A DNA stretch of 64,000 bases from Flavobacterium sp. Its GTDB lineage: Bacteria; Bacteroidota; Bacteroidia; Flavobacteriales; Flavobacteriaceae. The notes under the pieces were generated by a model. The model saw only the letters and a program-made list of their open reading frames with translations, was not told where the DNA came from and did not search any database. The stretch lies in contig JAHEZJ010000023.1 in the NCBI GenBank assembly GCA_023251135.1, positions 1 to 64,000 of the forward strand, read 5' to 3'. A program made the translations under genes and the position numbers. Shown here one piece after another: positions 9,765 to 18,090 of the stretch. The stretch's first letter is position 1. The number at the start of each line of letters is the position of its first letter.

Positions 9765-9794
9765 CAAAAGTATATTAAAAATACGAATGCCAAA
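9765..9794 (-). promoter_or_regulatory. Bacteroidetes sigma-A promoter for the susC-susD pair
   Basis: On the minus strand the -7 box reads TACTTTTG (9765-9772), exactly TAnnTTTG. A -33 box TTTTG is centred at 9791-9794, 18 bases upstream. Both elements and the spacing match the flavobacterial consensus. Transcription would start near 9758. Confidence 0.6.
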
Positions 9795-10147
9795 ATTTTA
9801 ACTCTTTTTTTTATATAAAAAATGTTAAAAAAATTAGCCTAAAAAGGATAAACCACTAAAAACAAAATAGTTAACAACCAATTGTTTTTCCTTTGCTGTG
9901 TAAGATTTTTTCTAAAATGAGAAAATGCAATGTCTGTTAATTTGCTTTTCTTTAAAAAATGGTATCCGTTACCGTATTTTGCAATCAAACTAAAGTTATT
10001 ATTGATATAAATAAACACAATTATCTATTATACAAATAATTAATATTATAAAATTATAAAATACAACGCCCTTCCCCTAACTCCGAATCAAAGAATTGAA
10101 GTGGTAAAAAAGAACCGTTTTTGAGAGTTTCTTCACTTCATAAAAAC
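9795..10147. other. AT-rich intergenic region
   Basis: About 350 very AT-rich bases lie upstream of the SusC promoter and downstream of the helical 534-residue protein gene. I see no gene, repeat or regulatory site here. Confidence 0.4.
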
Positions 10148-10178
10148 AAAAAAGCCGTCTGGATCAGACGGCTTTTTT
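10148..10178 (-). terminator. Rho-independent terminator after the alpha-PFT-like gene
   Basis: AAAAAAGCCGTCT and AGACGGCTTTTTT form a 13-bp stem around a five-base loop, with a T run on either strand. It lies 85 bases downstream of the stop at 10263 of the minus-strand gene. Confidence 0.85.
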
Positions 10179-10262
10179 AGGGGCGAAATTTGATTTATAT
10201 GCTTATCGGTTTTAAAGATTTCCTGAAATTAAAAACCCTTTTTTCTGATCCTGATCCAATCC

Positions 10263-11867
10263 TTAGGCAGCAATTACTAAGTTTTGTATCAATTCAAATC
10301 TGATCTTGGTCACTAATGTCTCGTTGAATTTTGCATCTTTCAGAACTTCCTCCGGTGATGCAGCATGGACAAAAACTGACGTAATCAGCAATCGGTTAAG
10401 TTCTTCATGAGACAGATGATCACTTATTTTATCTATTTCAACCTCAAAAGAGTGACGTTTTTCTGCATCAATTCCGGCTTTCGCATAACCTTCTAATAGC
10501 CATTTGAATGCTAAAGACTTAATTTTATTGCTGTTGGAGTTTAACCAAACCTCTTTTTCATCGTCATCGTCCGGTTCTCCACGATAAGGGTACTTATCAT
10601 CTATGATTCTTTTGGACTTAATCAGTACCAAAGAGGCAAGTCCATCGGCATTTGCCATATCCAAAAACAATTGCTTTTCCTGTATCAATCTCTCGTTAAA
10701 CGATCCGATGTACAGTTTAAAAATATTACAAACCTGATCTCCATTGTTTACAGGCAGATCATTCTGTTTCAGACTATTTGCAAGCGATTGGAAATCGATC
10801 CAGTTTTCATCAAAAAGCTTTTTTGAATAGCTTAATTGTCCGTACAGCTCATTGAGATTCTTAGTTGTTTCGTCTAATTTTTTTTGTGTATTCTCGTACC
10901 AATCCATTAAATCGTTGGCCGCAGAAATACTGTTAATAATATAATCTATCGAACCAATAATTAAAAGTATGGCCGCTAAGCCCGCAACAATCCAGCCCAA
11001 TGGTCCAAGCGCTGCTCCTAACATGCCAACAGTAGCTACACCGGCAAAAAAATTGGTCCCTAAAGTAATCCAGCCAAAAAGATAAAATTCTTTTTCCGTA
11101 AGTGTTTGCAGGTTAAAGGATGAATCAATTTTTAAATCGGGAAGTCTCGAACTTACCAGGTCTATAAAATTACTGTACTCTGCTATTACAGGCAGAATAT
11201 TATCTAGTACTTCTAGATAATTCTTAGCCATAGCGCGAGTCAGCCCCAGCATTCTCAGACACTCATTCAGTGAGCCTCGAACATTGTCGTATCGCTTTGG
11301 ATTGTCAGGTCTCCAGAAGGAACCGGCATCCCTGTCCATCTTTCTAAAGTCGGTATCAAAACTGGCCAGGCTATCATTGAGTACCGACAGCTTTGTAATG
11401 ACTTCCTGCGCCGAATCCCTTCCGTCTTTTATAGCATTCAGCGAATAAAATTTATAAAAATTATTACTCATCTCAACAAAAACGTCGCTATAATAATCAT
11501 TCGTAGTTTGGTCTTTCTTAGTAACAAGCGGGATTCTTACTTCTTTTCCATCAAGGAAAAGACTTAATATTTTGGAGACATTGTCTTTCACTTCCTGCTC
11601 CGTAAAATACGCTTTTTGATCTGCAACAGCGGCAGAACGAATCTTGATGTTTTCCGGATTTCTTAAAATTTGAGTCCATTGATCAACCGTAAATTGCGCC
11701 TGAGGAGTTAGCTGTTCTGCTATGGTCGTAACATCAAATACAAGCAGTTTTTCCAACTTATCATCGGTGTACTTTACCATTTTTGAAGTGGCAGTAGCCG
11801 TTGTTTTTGCTCCCTTTGCCATGAAGTTCTGTAATACTTCCTGCTTAACGATTTCTTTAATTTCCAT
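10263..11867 (-). CDS. Helical protein with hydrophobic hairpin, resembling alpha pore-forming toxins (XaxA/Hbl-like)
   Basis: A 534-residue protein without signal peptide. It is mostly helical, with long amphipathic stretches at about 60-245 and 315-385 flanking one strongly hydrophobic, Gly/Ala-rich segment at 262-311 (YLFGWITLGTNF, then GMLGAALGPLGWIVAG and LLIIGSIDYII). This layout of a helical bundle around a central hydrophobic hairpin is that of ClyA-superfamily alpha pore-forming toxins such as Hbl, Nhe and the XaxA/YaxA subunits. I know of no conserved short motif to prove it. The gene is single, flanked by a terminator and, upstream, a 1.3-kb gene-free region with tandem palindromes. 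A structural membrane protein unrelated to toxins remains possible. Confidence 0.5.
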   Translation of the reverse strand: MEIKEIVKQEVLQNFMAKGAKTTATATSKMVKYTDDKLEKLLVFDVTTIAEQLTPQAQFTVDQWTQILRNPENIKIRSAAVADQKAYFTEQEVKDNVSKILSLFLDGKEVRIPLVTKKDQTTNDYYSDVFVEMSNNFYKFYSLNAIKDGRDSAQEVITKLSVLNDSLASFDTDFRKMDRDAGSFWRPDNPKRYDNVRGSLNECLRMLGLTRAMAKNYLEVLDNILPVIAEYSNFIDLVSSRLPDLKIDSSFNLQTLTEKEFYLFGWITLGTNFFAGVATVGMLGAALGPLGWIVAGLAAILLIIGSIDYIINSISAANDLMDWYENTQKKLDETTKNLNELYGQLSYSKKLFDENWIDFQSLANSLKQNDLPVNNGDQVCNIFKLYIGSFNERLIQEKQLFLDMANADGLASLVLIKSKRIIDDKYPYRGEPDDDDEKEVWLNSNSNKIKSLAFKWLLEGYAKAGIDAEKRHSFEVEIDKISDHLSHEELNRLLITSVFVHAASPEEVLKDAKFNETLVTKIRFELIQNLVIAA

Positions 11868-12139
11868 AATTTAAATTTGCATTTGCCCTACTCATAGGCT
11901 TTTCGGATTCCGCCCTAACTTGAACTCAATGAAGCAGCTTTATACGGTACTGTTTTCTAAGATTGTCTTTTACTTTTAGTTTGGAAGTCTTAGCCGAACT
12001 GTCTCTTTAGTTGCTTTTGTAGTAAAGCTAATGCTTGATTCTAATAGAGATAAAAAAGATGCAACGAACGCGGGATTTAATGTCATGTGTCAACTATTTT
12101 CTGTTGCAAAACCTTATAATTACAAGGAAATCAAGTGAA

Positions 12140-12892
12140 ATGTGTCGTTCCGCTGGAACTTTTTTGAACACGCTTTATTTTCAACGGATTAAAATCCGTT
12201 GCTACAAAATTTGTTGTTCCTTCGGAACTCAATTATACGACTGTTTTTGTTGTTGCCGATTAAATTGAAAATCGCTGTCCTGGTTTAAAAATTGTTGCGA
12301 AATATATCGTTCCGCTGGAACTTATTTTGAATACGCTTTATTTTCAACGGATTAAAATCCATTGCTACAAAATTTGTCGTTCCTTCGGAACTTAATCATG
12401 CGGTTGTTTTTGTTGTTGACCGATTAAATTGAAAATCGTTGGCCTGCTTTAAAAATTGTTGCGAAATGTATCGTTCCTCCGGAACTTTTTTTGAATACGT
12501 CTTATTTTCAACGGATTAAAATCCGTTGCTACAAATTTTATCGTTCCTTCGGAACTTAATTATACGGTTGTTTTTGTTGTTGACCGATTAAATTGAAAAT
12601 CGTTGGCCCGGTTTAAAATTGTTACAAAATGTATCGTTCCGCTGGAACTTATTTTGAATACGTTTTATTTCCAACGGATTAAAATCCGTTACTACAATAT
12701 TTGTCGTTCCTTCGGAACTCAATTATGCGGTTGTTTTTTGTTGTTGACCGATTAAATTGAAAATCGTTGTCCTGATTTAAAAATTGTTGCGAAATGTATC
12801 GTTCCTTCGGAACTTATTTTGAATACGTTTTATTTCCAACGGATTAAAATCCGTTGCTACAATATTTGTCGTTCCTTCGGAACTTAATTGTA
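12140..12892. repeat. Tandem array: five ~163-bp units, each a triad of palindromes
   Basis: The first palindrome of each unit starts at 12147, 12309, 12473, 12636 and 12801, giving periods of 162-165 bases. Each unit holds GTTCC-N3-GGAAC, then about 22 bases later CAACGGATTAAAATCCGTTG (imperfect in units 2 and 4), then about 15 bases later GTTCCTTCGGAAC, followed by an ~80-base AT-rich spacer containing GATTAAATTGAAAATCG. The fifth unit ends after its third palindrome. Hairpin doublets of this kind resemble REP/REPIN elements mobilised by RAYT transposases, but none is encoded here. The 270 bases before the array (11868-12139) show nothing recognisable. A 77-codon open frame over unit 1 is an artefact of the repeat. 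Confidence 0.9.
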
Positions 12893-12946
12893 TGGTTCTT
12901 AATGACCAAATAGTTTTTTTTTGAGATAAAGACTAACCTTGTAAAA

Positions 12947-13030
12947 GAGCCATCGGCTCGATTCAAATTATAGCGACGGATTTTAATCCGTCGTAAATAA
13001 TAGAGACAACCATAAAAGAGCCGTAGGCTC
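12947..13030. repeat. Variant palindrome triad of the same architecture
   Basis: GAGCCATCGGCTC (12947-12959), CGACGGATTTTAATCCGTCG (12974-12993) and GAGCCGTAGGCTC (13018-13030) repeat the outer-inner-outer layout of the array just upstream. The outer palindromes differ (GAGCC instead of GTTCC) while the inner one keeps ACGGATT..AATCCGT. The similarity in layout but not in outer sequence suggests a related element family. Confidence 0.8.
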
Positions 13031-13135
13031 GATCCATATTATTATTTAGATGAATTTACCCCCGTTAAGTACAATTGATTCAACACATCCAAACATAGAT
13101 ATTAGGCGTAAAAAAATACCAACTCTAAATGCTAT

Positions 13136-13178
13136 AAAAGTAAAAGAGACGACCTGCATAGTCGTCTCTTTTACTTTT
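13136..13178 (-). terminator. Strong terminator after the doxX gene
   Basis: A perfect 18-bp stem (AAAAGTAAAAGAGACGAC and its complement) surrounds a seven-base loop. It is T-rich on either strand and sits 30 bases past the stop of the minus-strand DoxX gene. Confidence 0.85.
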
Positions 13179-13207
13179 TAAAGCTTATCACTACCGTTTT
13201 AACAGAT

Positions 13208-13597
13208 CTAATAAGCTGCTGAAACTGCATATTCCTTTTGATATAATTTATGATACAATCTGTATGAAATCACTAATATACCAAGGAAAATCAAAGGCAG
13301 TATCGCCTGAAACCCGAATCCGCCAACAGCATAATGACTGATGCTGGCAAATATAAACACAAAGCCAAAACCGGTGTACGCCCATTCTTTCGCAAATTTT
13401 GGTGCTTGCGGAATGATCACGGTAAGTGCTCCAATCACTTTGAAAACTACTAATGCGTTACCAAAATAAGCCGGATATTGCATATGACTGATCCCTTGTT
13501 TGGCAAGTTCGGTTTGTGAAGTTAGGGCCGGAATAATGCCCTCCATAATAAAAATGATAATTGTTGTGGTCCAGAATAATATTTTATCTTTTTTCAT
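13208..13597 (-). CDS. DoxX-like four-helix membrane protein
   Basis: A 129-residue inner-membrane protein with four predicted hydrophobic helices (about 8-26, 45-63, 72-89 and 95-113). The glycine and histidine pattern MQYPAYFGNALVVFKVIGA is typical of the DoxX/DoxD-like family found widely in Bacteroidetes. Members are linked to redox or stress functions, but the reaction is unknown. It is the last gene of a cluster with two VOC-fold proteins (96 bases after the upstream one) and is divergent from a GlxA-type regulator, so it may belong to a small stress-response operon. A strong terminator follows. Confidence 0.85.
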   Translation of the reverse strand: MKKDKILFWTTTIIIFIMEGIIPALTSQTELAKQGISHMQYPAYFGNALVVFKVIGALTVIIPQAPKFAKEWAYTGFGFVFIFASISHYAVGGFGFQAILPLIFLGILVISYRLYHKLYQKEYAVSAAY

Positions 13598-13693
13598 AGC
13601 TGTAAAGGTTGTTGGTTAAAAATAGTTTGTCATTAGCTCCTGATTCATAGCGTTTTTTAAAGGAGCTTATCCAATTGGGTATAATTATCAAAA

Positions 13694-14131
13694 CTAATTA
13701 CACCCAACGGCTAAGGTTTTGCTTTCTTCTGACGAATAACAGAGCATCCACTGATGTCCAAATTTATCCGTAAGGTGTCCAAACAGGGCTCCAAAGAAAG
13801 TTTTTTCTAACGGATGAGTAGCCTGACCGTCTTTCGATAAGTCGGCATAAGCTTTTCGGGTTTCTTCTTCACTGTCAAAAGTGAGCATCATCGAAAAGGC
13901 ATTCCCTTTTGTCAGGTTTTCCGGAGCCATATCCGATCCCATAATCACAAGAGTATCGCTTTTAAGCGTGGCGTGCAAAATACATCTTTTCATTTTCTCC
14001 GGCAGGCGCTCGCCTATTGGCGAATCGGCTATCGTTTGTAGCTCGAGTTCGCCACCAAGACATGCTTTGTAAAACAACATTGCATCCTTGCAGTTACCGT
14101 TAAATGTTAAATAAGAATTAAGCTGTGCCAT
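13694..14131 (-). CDS. VOC-superfamily PhnB-like protein
   Basis: A 145-residue cytosolic protein of the PhnB/3-demethylubiquinone-methyltransferase-like branch of the vicinal oxygen chelate fold. Visible marks are LTFNGNCKDAMLFYKACLGGELE at the start (split here as family signature words NGNCKDAMLFY and CLGGE), ILHATL in the middle and FGALFGHLTDKFGHQWML near the end. Most PhnB-like proteins have no assigned reaction and some lack metal ligands. It starts 10 bases after the stop of another VOC gene, so both are cotranscribed. The function in the cluster is probably detoxification or binding of a small molecule, which is inference. Confidence 0.85.
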   Translation of the reverse strand: MAQLNSYLTFNGNCKDAMLFYKACLGGELELQTIADSPIGERLPEKMKRCILHATLKSDTLVIMGSDMAPENLTKGNAFSMMLTFDSEEETRKAYADLSKDGQATHPLEKTFFGALFGHLTDKFGHQWMLCYSSEESKTLAVGCN

Positions 14132-14141
14132 TTGAATACTG

Positions 14142-14549
14142 TTATTGTTGTGGGATTTTGGCCAGGTCCATGTATAAAACCTCCCAAAGATGTCCGTCTA
14201 AATCTTCAAAGCTTCGCTGTTGCATAAAACCATAGTCTTTCGCTTCAGCAGTTTCTTTTCCGCCCGCTTTTAATGCATTATTTTGCATGGTATCCACCTC
14301 ATCGATACTGTCTACTGACAATGAATTAATTACCGCCGCTTTCTGAAAAGCATTGCCAATTTCTTTGTTGGTAAACTCGTTGAACTTACTGTGTGTTAAT
14401 AACATCACATAAATTTCTTCGGTTAAAACCATACAGGCTGCTGTTGCATCTGTAAATTGAGGATTGTTTGTAAATCCAATTGCTGTGTAAAAAGACATTG
14501 CTTTTTGTAAATCTGCTACCGGCAGATTGATGAAAATTTTTGTTGCCAT
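14142..14549 (-). CDS. VOC-family glyoxalase/bleomycin-resistance-like protein
   Basis: A 135-residue protein starting at MATKIFINLPVADLQKAMSF, the usual start for this family; the upstream in-frame ATG at 14585 would add 12 low-complexity residues and I reject it. It has two VOC half-repeats, with IFINLPVADL..SFYTAIGF in the first and DYGFMQQRSFEDLDGHLWEVLYMD in the second (GHLWEV carries the usual metal ligand Glu). Family members chelate a metal and act as lyases, isomerases or binding proteins; the substrate here is unknown. It is the first gene of the operon with the PhnB-like and DoxX genes and diverges from the GlxA-type regulator. Confidence 0.85.
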   Translation of the reverse strand: MATKIFINLPVADLQKAMSFYTAIGFTNNPQFTDATAACMVLTEEIYVMLLTHSKFNEFTNKEIGNAFQKAAVINSLSVDSIDEVDTMQNNALKAGGKETAEAKDYGFMQQRSFEDLDGHLWEVLYMDLAKIPQQ

Positions 14550-14658
14550 TTGTTCTATTTTTTTAGTTGTTAATTGATAATACAAAGGTGGAGCAGAAAT
14601 AACAGAATGCGGATACGCAAAAGCGACAACAAAAAGGCCATTTACGACAAACTATCTT

Positions 14659-14666
14659 TATCTTTG
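14659..14666 (+). promoter_or_regulatory. Candidate -7 box for the GlxA-type regulator gene
   Basis: TATCTTTG matches TAnnTTTG exactly and lies 85 bases before the ATG at 14751. No clear -33 TTTG is seen at the right distance. Confidence 0.4.
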
Positions 14667-14750
14667 AAATTGCAAAATAGCAAACGATGTGATTTTTAGG
14701 GGCTTTGCACAACAAATAAGCCCTTACAGTCCGTACTAAAAATAAAGAAG

Positions 14751-15731
14751 ATGATAAAAAAAGTAAGTATTCTTGTTCCTGAAAGCTCCGTTCTGCAGGC
14801 TATAGCAGATCCTCAATATTTATTTTCGGCAGTCAATCAGTTTATGACTGCATCGGGCAAACCCCTATTGTTTGATGTACAGCTCGTTGGTTTAGAAAAA
14901 GAAGTCAAACTCAATAACGGATTGTATTCGGTTAATACGTCTCAACTTACAAAAGAGGTTACAACCACTGATTTGATTGTTATTCCTGCCTTGTTTGGAG
15001 ATATGAAAAGCGCAATTGCTCAAAACCAAGAGCTTTTGCCCTGGATAAACGAACACTATCATAAAGGAGCTGAAGTAGCTTCGCTTTGTGTTGGGGCATT
15101 TTTACTGGCTTCTACCGGTTTATTGGATGGAAAAAAATGTTCTACACATTGGGGTTTTCAAAATGAATTCCGCGAAATGTTTCCTGAAGTAGAAGTCATA
15201 GACGGTAGCATTATTACCGAAGAACACCGAATATACTCCAGTGGTGGCGCGCATTCTTATTGGAATCTGCTACTGCATTTAGTTGAAAAATATACCGACA
15301 GACAAACGGCAATATTGGCTTCTAAATATTTTGCGATCGATATTGACAGAGACAGTCAGGCCGCTTTTGCGATGTTTCAGGGACAGAAAAATCACAACGA
15401 CGAAGCAATCAAACAAGTACAGGACTTTATTGAAGATAATATACAGGAGAAAATCACTATCGATGAATTGGCTGATCTGGTGCTATTGGGAAGAAGAAGT
15501 TTTGAAAGACGTTTTAAAGCCGCTACCAACAATTCTGTTTTAGAATACATCAACCGGGTGAAAATTGAGTTTGCCAAAAAAAGCTTCGAAACCAGCCGCA
15601 AAAATATTAATGAGGTCATGTATGATGTTGGTTATACCGACACCAAAGCATTTCGTACCATTTTTAAAAAGGTAACAGGTTTAAATCCGATCGAATACCG
15701 CAATAAGTACAACAAAATGGCTGTGAACTAG
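14751..15731 (+). CDS. GlxA-family transcriptional regulator (DJ-1/PfpI domain plus AraC HTH)
   Basis: A 326-residue regulator. Residues 1-190 form a DJ-1/PfpI-like domain with the nucleophile-elbow segment VASLCVGAFLLASTGLL (Cys113) and the following CSTHW. Residues about 215-322 form an AraC-type double helix-turn-helix (ITIDELADLVLLGRRSFERRF and VGYTDTKAFRTIFKKVTG in two parts). Such proteins sense small molecules or redox state through the first domain and bind DNA with the second. It is divergent from the VOC-VOC-DoxX operon, with about 200 bases between the starts, so that operon is its most likely target. The 154-base gap to the following methyltransferase suggests a separate promoter. 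Confidence 0.92.
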   Translation: MIKKVSILVPESSVLQAIADPQYLFSAVNQFMTASGKPLLFDVQLVGLEKEVKLNNGLYSVNTSQLTKEVTTTDLIVIPALFGDMKSAIAQNQELLPWINEHYHKGAEVASLCVGAFLLASTGLLDGKKCSTHWGFQNEFREMFPEVEVIDGSIITEEHRIYSSGGAHSYWNLLLHLVEKYTDRQTAILASKYFAIDIDRDSQAAFAMFQGQKNHNDEAIKQVQDFIEDNIQEKITIDELADLVLLGRRSFERRFKAATNNSVLEYINRVKIEFAKKSFETSRKNINEVMYDVGYTDTKAFRTIFKKVTGLNPIEYRNKYNKMAVN

Positions 15732-15884
15732 TTTATTATCTAAACCCATTTAGTAAAATAAAAAACTCGGCCTATAAAAATACTGTAATAGAAATCTTAA
15801 AACAGGCGATTTAAAAAATGAAACCAAGTATTGATCTTCGGTCAAAAAAAATCACTATTTTTAACAAACTATCATTCTTATTTT

Positions 15885-17492
15885 ATGACCGATAAATCAC
15901 AATTACGAAGTTCTATTTTCAGACATCTTGACGGCTTAGCCGTTGCTCCCGTAGCAATAGCACTAAAAAACAATGCTGTTTTAGAGTATATACTAAACCA
16001 AAAACAAGTCCAATTATCAGAGCTGGTAACGGTTTCTAAAGCAAATGAAGGTTATCTGAATGTCGGTTTAAGAATTCTGGCTTCCCAGGGCTTTTTAGAT
16101 TATGAAGTCGATAACGGTACACAGGAAATTACGATCGCTGTCAATGAAAAAACCGAAACGGCTTTTTCGTTGTTTTATCTCTATCAGGATGTTGTCGATC
16201 TCCTTCAGTTTTCGGTACAGTTTCATCCACGACTTTTTGAAGATGTCCCTTTTGAAAGACTCAATGTTATCTTTGAAAAATATAAAAAAAGATATGGAAT
16301 TCTCCCTTCTGACAATCCGTTAAAAAATAGTATTCAGGAGCAGATTTTAAAACATATCGAAGGCCATTTGATTGGTCCAACAATTGTTCGTCTGGCCATG
16401 AAAGGGATGTTTCACAAATATTTCATGGAAACTTCCTTCCAGCCCGAAGAATTTCATAAATCTCCTGAAAATTTTAAAAAAATACTGGACTTTTTTGTGC
16501 ATCTCGGATGGTTTCTGGAAAAAAATGGCAACTACCAGTTTACCGAAACGGGTCTCTTTTATGCCAAAAGAGCTAGTGCCTATGGTGTAACGGTTTCTTA
16601 CTTGCCAACATTTGCCAAAATCGAGGAATTAATCTTTGGCGATCCGGCGGTACTAAGAATGATAACCGATGGCGAGAACGAAATTCATGTTGACCGTGAA
16701 ATGAACGTTTGGGGAAGCGGCGGTGCTCACGACACCTATTTTAAAGTGGTAGATGAAATCATTGTTACGCTTTTTAATCTGCCAATCGAACAACAGCCTA
16801 AAGGAATTCTTGATATGGGCTGCGGTAATGGTGCTTTTCTTCAGCATATTTTTGAAGTAATCGACCGACAAACGTTACGCGGAAAAATGCTCGACGATTA
16901 TCCCTTATTTTTAGTTGGAGCCGATTATAATCAGGCCGCATTAAAAGTAACCAGAGCCAATTTGATCAAGGCCGACATTTGGGCAAAAGTCATTTGGGGG
17001 GATATCGGACGCCCGCAACTGCTTTCGGAGGATCTGAAAGAAAACTACAATATTGATCTGAAGGATTTGCTTAACGTAAGGACCTTTTTAGATCACAATC
17101 GAATTTGGAAAGATCCGGAACACATTAACAAAGACAGAATCAGTACGTCTACCGGAGCATTTGCCTACAGAGGGAAAAGAATCAATAACAATCTGGTCGA
17201 AGACAATCTTCTGGAACATTTACAAAAATGGGCTCCCTATGTGCGTAAATTTGGCTTACTGCTAATTGAACTGCATACCATAGATCCGAAACTTGCCGCT
17301 GATAATATCGGGAAAACTCCTGCAACAGCCTATGACGCTACTCATGGTTTTTCGGACCAGTATATTGTTGAGATAGATGTTTTTAATAAAGTTGCCGCAG
17401 AGGCAGGATTATTTCCGGACAAATCAATTTTTAAAAGATTCCCCGATGCTGATATCGCGACCGTAAGTATCAATTTACTAAAAGGAAATTAG
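15885..17492 (+). CDS. Class I SAM-dependent methyltransferase with N-terminal helical/wHTH region
   Basis: A 535-residue protein from the ATG at 15885 (MTDKSQLRSS); an in-frame TTG 18 codons upstream is unlikely. Residues about 10-110 look like the winged-helix dimerisation region of small-molecule O-methyltransferases. The catalytic domain carries motif I GILDMGCGNGAFLQHI near residues 306-321 and a late segment FGLLLIELHTIDP. The C-terminal ATAYDATHGFSDQYIVE resembles methyltransferase domains embedded in polyketide assembly lines (AprA MT2-like), from memory only. It stands alone, with no biosynthetic genes beside it, so the substrate is unknown. A hairpin at 17571-17605 follows. Confidence 0.75.
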   Translation: MTDKSQLRSSIFRHLDGLAVAPVAIALKNNAVLEYILNQKQVQLSELVTVSKANEGYLNVGLRILASQGFLDYEVDNGTQEITIAVNEKTETAFSLFYLYQDVVDLLQFSVQFHPRLFEDVPFERLNVIFEKYKKRYGILPSDNPLKNSIQEQILKHIEGHLIGPTIVRLAMKGMFHKYFMETSFQPEEFHKSPENFKKILDFFVHLGWFLEKNGNYQFTETGLFYAKRASAYGVTVSYLPTFAKIEELIFGDPAVLRMITDGENEIHVDREMNVWGSGGAHDTYFKVVDEIIVTLFNLPIEQQPKGILDMGCGNGAFLQHIFEVIDRQTLRGKMLDDYPLFLVGADYNQAALKVTRANLIKADIWAKVIWGDIGRPQLLSEDLKENYNIDLKDLLNVRTFLDHNRIWKDPEHINKDRISTSTGAFAYRGKRINNNLVEDNLLEHLQKWAPYVRKFGLLLIELHTIDPKLAADNIGKTPATAYDATHGFSDQYIVEIDVFNKVAAEAGLFPDKSIFKRFPDADIATVSINLLKGN

Positions 17493-17570
17493 AACATAAT
17501 TCTGCTCGTTTTTAAATAGTAAAGAATGGTCACGACAAAATGTTTTACAAATACCGTACTTTAATTAATG

Positions 17571-17605
17571 ATAATTCCAACTATTCTAAAAATGGTTGGA
17601 ATTAT
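17571..17605. terminator. Hairpin between convergent genes
   Basis: ATAATTCCAAC and GTTGGAATTAT form a perfect 11-bp stem with a 13-base loop. It lies between the stop of the methyltransferase (+) and the stop of the 137-residue secreted protein gene (-). It lacks a T run, so termination is inferred from position. Confidence 0.45.
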
Positions 17606-17653
17606 ATCTAGTGTTCATCAATGATTCTCAGATTAATAAAAATTACTTTGTGA

Positions 17654-18067
17654 TTATTCTTTACCGCTAACTTTAATCCTAACTACAGTAAGATTGCCAT
17701 ATTTTTCTATATCCTCTTTTGTCCATTGATAGGCAGTATCTTTAGGCCTATTGTCAAATTTCCAGTCTAAGGGTTCTTTTACATATACATATATCCCTAA
17801 TGTAACTCCAGTTATTGGTTTACGAATCAACTCTTCTCGTGTGATAAATCGGAAAGAGAAATAAGGAGGGTAATCTGGCGTACCTAACACATATTTTATT
17901 TCTGGTTTTATTTCCATGAGAAGATCTTTTAAGGGCTTATTGATAAATTGTTGTTCATTAGCTTTTAATTTATAAACATCCATTGGGACTTGAACCATTT
18001 GCTGTGCTTTGCAGTTAGTATTTATTACCAATAATAAGGTTGCAAAAATTTTGAAAGTATTAGTCAT
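17654..18067 (-). CDS. Small secreted protein of unknown function, partner of the JAMM lipoprotein
   Basis: A 137-residue protein with a signal peptide (FKIFATLLLVINTNCKAQ) that could be cleaved after KAQ or lipidated at the Cys of NTNC. The mature part is about 115 residues, hydrophilic, with several Pro and aromatic residues (YVLGTPDYPPYFSFRF) and no motif I recognise. It starts 23 bases after the stop of the JAMM-motif lipoprotein gene and is probably cotranscribed. A role as inhibitor, substrate or chaperone of that peptidase is possible but unsupported by sequence. Confidence 0.65.
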   Translation of the reverse strand: MTNTFKIFATLLLVINTNCKAQQMVQVPMDVYKLKANEQQFINKPLKDLLMEIKPEIKYVLGTPDYPPYFSFRFITREELIRKPITGVTLGIYVYVKEPLDWKFDNRPKDTAYQWTKEDIEKYGNLTVVRIKVSGKE

Positions 18068-18090
18068 TTTTATTAAATTTTAAAGTTAAT

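Noticed and set aside
9450..9818. 122-codon plus-strand frame
   Set aside because: It lies antisense to the susC start and leader, is rich in Phe/Leu because of AT-rich DNA, and would cross the promoter of the opposite strand.
12035..12268. 77-codon plus-strand frame
   Set aside because: It covers the first unit of the palindrome array and its sequence is explained by the repeat; no signal, family or start context supports it.
12140..12892. Possible CRISPR array
   Set aside because: Units are ~163 bp, spacers between palindromes are conserved rather than unique, and no cas gene is present.
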